From Helcococcus massiliensis (GTDB lineage Bacteria; Bacillota; Clostridia; Tissierellales; Peptoniphilaceae), in assembly GCF_900258485.1 (NCBI RefSeq), contig NZ_OGVE01000001.1, positions 248,001 to 312,000 on the forward strand: a stretch of DNA of 64,000 nt. The letters are read 5' to 3'. This document shows, piece after piece, positions 61,358 to 64,000 of the stretch (positions are counted from its first letter, which is position 1; each line of letters begins with the position of its first letter). The translations under genes were made by a program, and so were the position numbers. The notes under the pieces are model-generated. The model saw only the letters and a list, made by a program, of their open reading frames with translations. It was not told the DNA's origin and ran no database searches.

Positions 61358-63499
61358 TTAAAATTCTATTTTTACTATAAATAAGTCACCAATTATATCT
61401 ATAGTAAATCTACCATTTTGTAGGTCTGTTAGTGATGATGCTATAGATAAACCTAAGCCTGATCCTTCAGTGTTTCTTGACTCGTCTCCTCTTTTAAATC
61501 TTTCCATTAGTTCAGATGGAGATATATTTAAGGCATATTTTGATATATTTTTAATAGTTATTGTCTTATCCTTCATATCCATATAAACTCTGGTACCTTC
61601 TAAAGCATATTTATATATATTTGAAAAGACATTTTCAAATATTCTATAAGTTTGCTGACCATCTAGAGATACTATTTCTTCTTCATCTGGAATATTCACT
61701 ATTAATTCTAATTCCTTATCTTCAAATTTATCTATCCACTCTCCCAAGGCTTGATTAAAGATTTCTCTCAAATCTATGTCTGTAAAATGTAAATCTACAT
61801 TGTTAGAATTTAACTTTGATACTTCAAAAAGCGACTCTATCAAAGCCTTAAGCCTCAATGATTTTTGATGAATAGTTTCAGCATATTTTTTTACATCTTC
61901 AATATCTGTATTTTCATCATTTATCAATTGTGAATAGTTAATGATAGATGTCAAAGGAGTCTTTAAATCGTGGCTGACATTTGTTACCAATTCAGTCTTC
62001 ATTCTTTGTGACTCTATTTGTTTTTCTACAGCTGTTTCTAGAGATTCTCCCGCCTTATTTATATTAGCTGATAATTTTTTTAGAGAATTTTCTTCTGAAA
62101 CTCTTGATTCATAATTTCCTACTGAATATTCCTCACTTATGCTTTGTATTTCTCTAATATCACCATATATCTTTTTAGCTATCTTGAAAAAAATTAGTAG
62201 GGGTATAAGCCCTATTACAAAAACTCTTGGCGAATTAAATAACAAGACGGAAAATATAAACCAAAATCCAAGTATTAAAGCAAAGATTCCAACAAATACT
62301 TTTCTATCACTTATATCTACTAGTCTTAAAAAGGACAGTACCATAGTCTTTATCTTTCTAACAATCCAAGATCCTATTTTGTATATAATAGAATTTTGTA
62401 TTAAAAATGTTTTGTAACCTTTGTAATATATAGATTTAAGTCCTAGTGAGAAATAAGTAATAAGCATTGTCAAAACTGTAAAAGCTACAGTTAAAGTTAA
62501 AGTGAAAACTAACTTATTTTCAAATATCCTATATATTATATCCGTGATTTGACTACTATCTACAATATTTTTTAATAGACTAATAGCTACTACTAAAATA
62601 ATTGGTAATGAAATTATAACTACTTCAATAGGAATTCTTTTCAAACCTTCAAAAACATCATTTTCCTTAAGTTTATGATAGTTCAAGGCCATAATATATA
62701 TGAAAATAATTAAAGTAAAAGCTAAGGTCCCCCCTAAAATCTTAATTAATATATTCCCAGTATTTATATATTGCTCTTGAGACCTAAATAAAAAACTATT
62801 TTCATTAAGATCATAAAAACTTATAAGTTCTAAATTTTTACTTTCATCATTGTCCTTAAAAATATAATTAAAGTCTTTAATTATATTTTCTGCGTATGAT
62901 TTTATCTTATCATCTTTAAAATCATCTTTGTTAGTTAAAACTGTAGGCTCTTCATCTCCCGATTTTTTTAGTCCTATTATTAAAATCGATTTCTCAGCAT
63001 AAGCACTAGAGATATCTTCTATACTAGAAAAATCACTTGTTGAATCATATTTTTTTATTGTATTTCTTTCTACATTTACTAATTCTTCATCTTCAGCTTT
63101 GTCATAAGTTACCAATTTATTTACACTAGCATTTCTGAATGCTAAATATTCTTTATATTCATCTTCACTCTCAAAACCTAAAATTTCATCCATATTTGTT
63201 TTCACAACCAATTCAAAGTTGTGTTTGTCCATATAATCTTTGGTAAATGGTCTATTAGAAATTATTTCATTTTTCCCTTGATACTCAATATCATTCAGTC
63301 CAAAAATATCATTTCCATTACGTTCTAATTGGCTTCTCAAATTAGCTAATTGGTTCATAACTTCTGGAGAAGCTCCTATATCAGCTTTGGTATACTGACT
63401 TATGTCTACATTCACAATTCCTAGAGAAAATATTAAGATTATTAGCCCTAGGATTGAAAATATAATAGGTCTGCTATAGGCCTTATTTTTATTATTCAT
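61358..63499 (-). CDS. Large sensor histidine kinase
   Basis: 713 residues: an N-terminal membrane segment (about 12-30), a large external region (about 31-245), a block of five or six membrane segments (about 250-445), then HAMP-like linker, H-box with phospho-acceptor H510 in NVSHDLKTPLTSIINY, and an HATPase domain ending in GDESRNTEGSGLGLSIASSL. N-box is degenerate (ENVFSNIYKYAL). It starts one base after the regulator stop and uses the AGGAGG at the regulator's end as ribosome site. The many membrane segments suggest sensing in the membrane. Confidence 0.94.
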   Translation of the reverse strand: MNNKNKAYSRPIIFSILGLIILIFSLGIVNVDISQYTKADIGASPEVMNQLANLRSQLERNGNDIFGLNDIEYQGKNEIISNRPFTKDYMDKHNFELVVKTNMDEILGFESEDEYKEYLAFRNASVNKLVTYDKAEDEELVNVERNTIKKYDSTSDFSSIEDISSAYAEKSILIIGLKKSGDEEPTVLTNKDDFKDDKIKSYAENIIKDFNYIFKDNDESKNLELISFYDLNENSFLFRSQEQYINTGNILIKILGGTLAFTLIIFIYIMALNYHKLKENDVFEGLKRIPIEVVIISLPIILVVAISLLKNIVDSSQITDIIYRIFENKLVFTLTLTVAFTVLTMLITYFSLGLKSIYYKGYKTFLIQNSIIYKIGSWIVRKIKTMVLSFLRLVDISDRKVFVGIFALILGFWFIFSVLLFNSPRVFVIGLIPLLIFFKIAKKIYGDIREIQSISEEYSVGNYESRVSEENSLKKLSANINKAGESLETAVEKQIESQRMKTELVTNVSHDLKTPLTSIINYSQLINDENTDIEDVKKYAETIHQKSLRLKALIESLFEVSKLNSNNVDLHFTDIDLREIFNQALGEWIDKFEDKELELIVNIPDEEEIVSLDGQQTYRIFENVFSNIYKYALEGTRVYMDMKDKTITIKNISKYALNISPSELMERFKRGDESRNTEGSGLGLSIASSLTDLQNGRFTIDIIGDLFIVKIEF

Positions 63500-63500
63500 C

Positions 63501-64000
63501 TTACCTCCTACTTGGATCTACAAATTTGTAGCCAATCCCCCATACAACTTGTAAATATTCTGGTTTATTAGGGTCTATTTCAATTTTTTCTCTGATTCTT
63601 CTTATATGAACAGTGACAGTCTTAGTATCTAAGGCATACTCTCCCCATACATGTTCATAGATTTCATCACTTGTAAATACCCTATTAGGAGAAGACATCA
63701 AAAGTTCCAAAATACCATATTCAATTTGAGTTAAGGCAACAATATCTCCATTTACTTCTATATTCTTTTCATATTCATTTAAAATCAGATTTCCAATTTG
63801 AATATTTGAACCATTGCTTACTTGTTTACTTTTATCCTTGTATGAATAAAATCTTCTTAGGTTCGACTTAACTCTAGCAACTAATTCTAAGGGGTTAAAT
63901 GGCTTGGTTATATAATCATCAGCCCCAATATCAAGTCCCAAAACCTTATCATAATCTTCTCCCTTAGCTGATAAGATTATGATTGGAACATAAGAGATTT
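63501..64000 (-). CDS. OmpR-family response regulator, C-terminal part (cut by window edge)
   Basis: The open frame continues to the right edge without a start: residues upstream of GLDIGADDYITKPF read VPIIILSAKGEDYDKV, that is the receiver domain's fourth strand region. The phospho-acceptor Asp lies outside. Present are the Lys in TKPFNP and the whole winged helix (SSPNRVFTSDEIYEHVWGEY, VVWGIGYKF). The last two sense codons AGG AGG form the ribosome site of the kinase gene. Confidence 0.95.
   Translation of the reverse strand, partial: ISYVPIIILSAKGEDYDKVLGLDIGADDYITKPFNPLELVARVKSNLRRFYSYKDKSKQVSNGSNIQIGNLILNEYEKNIEVNGDIVALTQIEYGILELLMSSPNRVFTSDEIYEHVWGEYALDTKTVTVHIRRIREKIEIDPNKPEYLQVVWGIGYKFVDPSRR

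Overview
The window is an AT-rich, densely coded stretch of bacterial chromosome with no phage, transposon, integron, rRNA or CRISPR content. The gene families (RNase J, IreB, CvfB, YitT, MraZ-led division cluster, DivIC, RqcP, HPr, DUF1846), the purine-rich ribosome sites and the extended -10 promoters all indicate a low-GC Firmicute. The compressed operons, BofA without other sporulation genes, and a division cluster with few mur genes suggest an anaerobic Gram-positive coccus of the Tissierellia type (Anaerococcus or Peptoniphilus relatives). That placement is inference from gene content only.

Layout. 1-2052 (minus): an RluA-type pseudouridine synthase followed by a two-component system whose kinase runs off the left edge. 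2124-2501 (plus): a small MltG-like membrane protein. 2563-13228 (minus): a long co-directional run, alaS - ireB - ruvX - DUF1292 - RNase J - yitT - cvfB - parvulin - pepD - His-tailed DUF1292 - small P-loop protein - unknown protein. 13425-15842: leuS. 15974-19576: an unrecognised lipoprotein, a membrane protein and TraX. 19630-22345: rarA-asnS. 22390-31703: the division/wall cluster mraZ-rsmH-ftsL-ftsI-mraY-murD-ftsW-tRNA-Arg-ftsZ-nrdR, with a visible promoter and a four-repeat MraZ operator. 31954-36048: hflX - yigZ - yebC - DUF1461 - lgt. 36182-41659 (plus): a class A penicillin-binding protein, a second two-component system and a small monooxygenase-fold protein. 41711-48757 (minus): rqcP - divIC - tilS - ftsH - unknown - ECF S-component - coaX - MATE. 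48876-53629: a PTS IIA protein, a zinc peptidase, a CCA-enzyme-family protein, a GntR regulator and nagA. 53691-54869: a cation/proton antiporter behind a fluoride riboswitch. 55001-61304: a small kinase, HPr, GNAT, BofA, a 570-residue membrane protein, a lipid kinase, DUF1846 and methylglyoxal synthase. 61358-64000: a third two-component system, cut by the right edge.

How it works together. Most of the window is core machinery: tRNA charging and repair, RNA decay, peptidoglycan precursor synthesis and septum assembly, membrane protein quality control, and amino-sugar/PTS carbon metabolism. The most informative regulatory finding is the fluoride riboswitch with a terminator platform in front of a CPA-type antiporter, which marks that gene as part of a fluoride response. 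Other points worth a look are the MraZ operator and the extra inverted repeats beside it, a tRNA-Arg(CCG) gene embedded between ftsW and ftsZ, an 11-residue tandem repeat in the tail of the class A PBP, and several conserved-looking proteins of unknown function.

No stretch longer than 300 bases lacks a gene. The largest gaps (13229-13424 and 31704-31953) hold terminators, promoters and inverted repeats, each listed separately. Where an upstream in-frame start codon competed with a better placed ribosome site, the start was moved, and this is stated in the entry.
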